Assembly: GCA_900541575.1 (NCBI GenBank)
Contig: UQKO01000042.1
Coordinates: forward strand, 1-22,990
Direction: 5' to 3'
Length of the DNA stretch: 22,990 bases
From: an uncultured Prevotella sp.
GTDB lineage: Bacteria > Bacteroidota > Bacteroidia > Bacteroidales > Bacteroidaceae
Shown here in pieces: positions 22,953-22,990 of the stretch; the stretch's first letter is position 1, and the number at the start of each line of letters is the position of its first letter. Under the pieces are notes generated by a model. The model searched no databases. It was given only the letters and a program-made list of their open reading frames with translations, and was not told the origin of the DNA. A program made the position numbers and the translations under genes.

Positions 22953-22986
22953 TAGCCCAGGGCAAGCGAAGCGACACCCTGGGTTA
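22953..22986. repeat. Palindromic repeat at the window end
   Basis: TAGCCCAGGG (22953-22962) pairs with CCCTGGGTTA (22977-22986), giving a 10-bp stem with one G-U pair in plus-strand RNA. The 14-nt loop contains AAGCGAAGCGA. It resembles short repeats I recall from other Bacteroidota intergenic regions. The unit may continue past the window. The rest of 22714-22990 shows no gene. Confidence 0.5.
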
Positions 22987-22990
22987 CGGA

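Overview
The window looks like chromosomal DNA of a member of the Bacteroidales, most likely Prevotella-like (the genus is an inference). Three things point there. It carries type IX secretion (T9SS) genes, which are confined to Bacteroidota. Promoters fit the Bacteroidota pattern, with a TAnnTTTG -7 box and a TTG/TTTG -33 box. Several genes belong to Bacteroidota-specific families: DUF1599, the BT_3928-type DoxX protein, SprA/Sov, PorU and PorV. Shine-Dalgarno sequences are mostly weak or absent, and two genes appear to start at TTG.

Layout. Positions 1-3399 are read on the minus strand: prs (PRPP synthetase) with a strong terminator, a divergent ThiE/TenI-like protein, and a secreted Asn/Gly/Arg-rich protein of unknown function. 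Positions 3400-3960 are a divergent intergenic region. It holds a palindromic repeat with an outward minus-strand promoter and a plus-strand promoter. From 3961 to the end everything is on the plus strand. First comes a DUF1599 gene, then one open reading frame that joins a DoxX/BT_3928-type membrane protein in frame to triosephosphate isomerase, ended by a long hairpin. After it come a SPOR-domain protein and folE, then ruvA and the giant sprA (sov). Last come a degenerate fumarylacetoacetate-hydrolase-like gene, porU, porV and ispF. The final 280 bases hold tandem and palindromic repeats but no gene.

How the genes fit together. SprA/Sov is the outer-membrane T9SS translocon, PorV is the barrel that shuttles cargo, and PorU is the gingipain-like sortase that removes the C-terminal signal. 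All three lie on one strand in about 13 kb. PorU keeps its His/Cys pair and its own T9SS C-terminal domain. prs, tpiA, folE and ispF are core metabolism, and ruvA is DNA repair.

The most interesting observations are the DoxX-TIM fusion, which would hold a glycolytic enzyme at the inner membrane, and two enzyme-family proteins that appear to have lost catalytic residues (FAH-like and ThiE-like). Also notable are a dispersed palindromic element carrying a promoter, and long hairpins whose G-U pairs form in only one RNA orientation. I saw no CRISPR array, transposase, phage gene, tRNA or rRNA.
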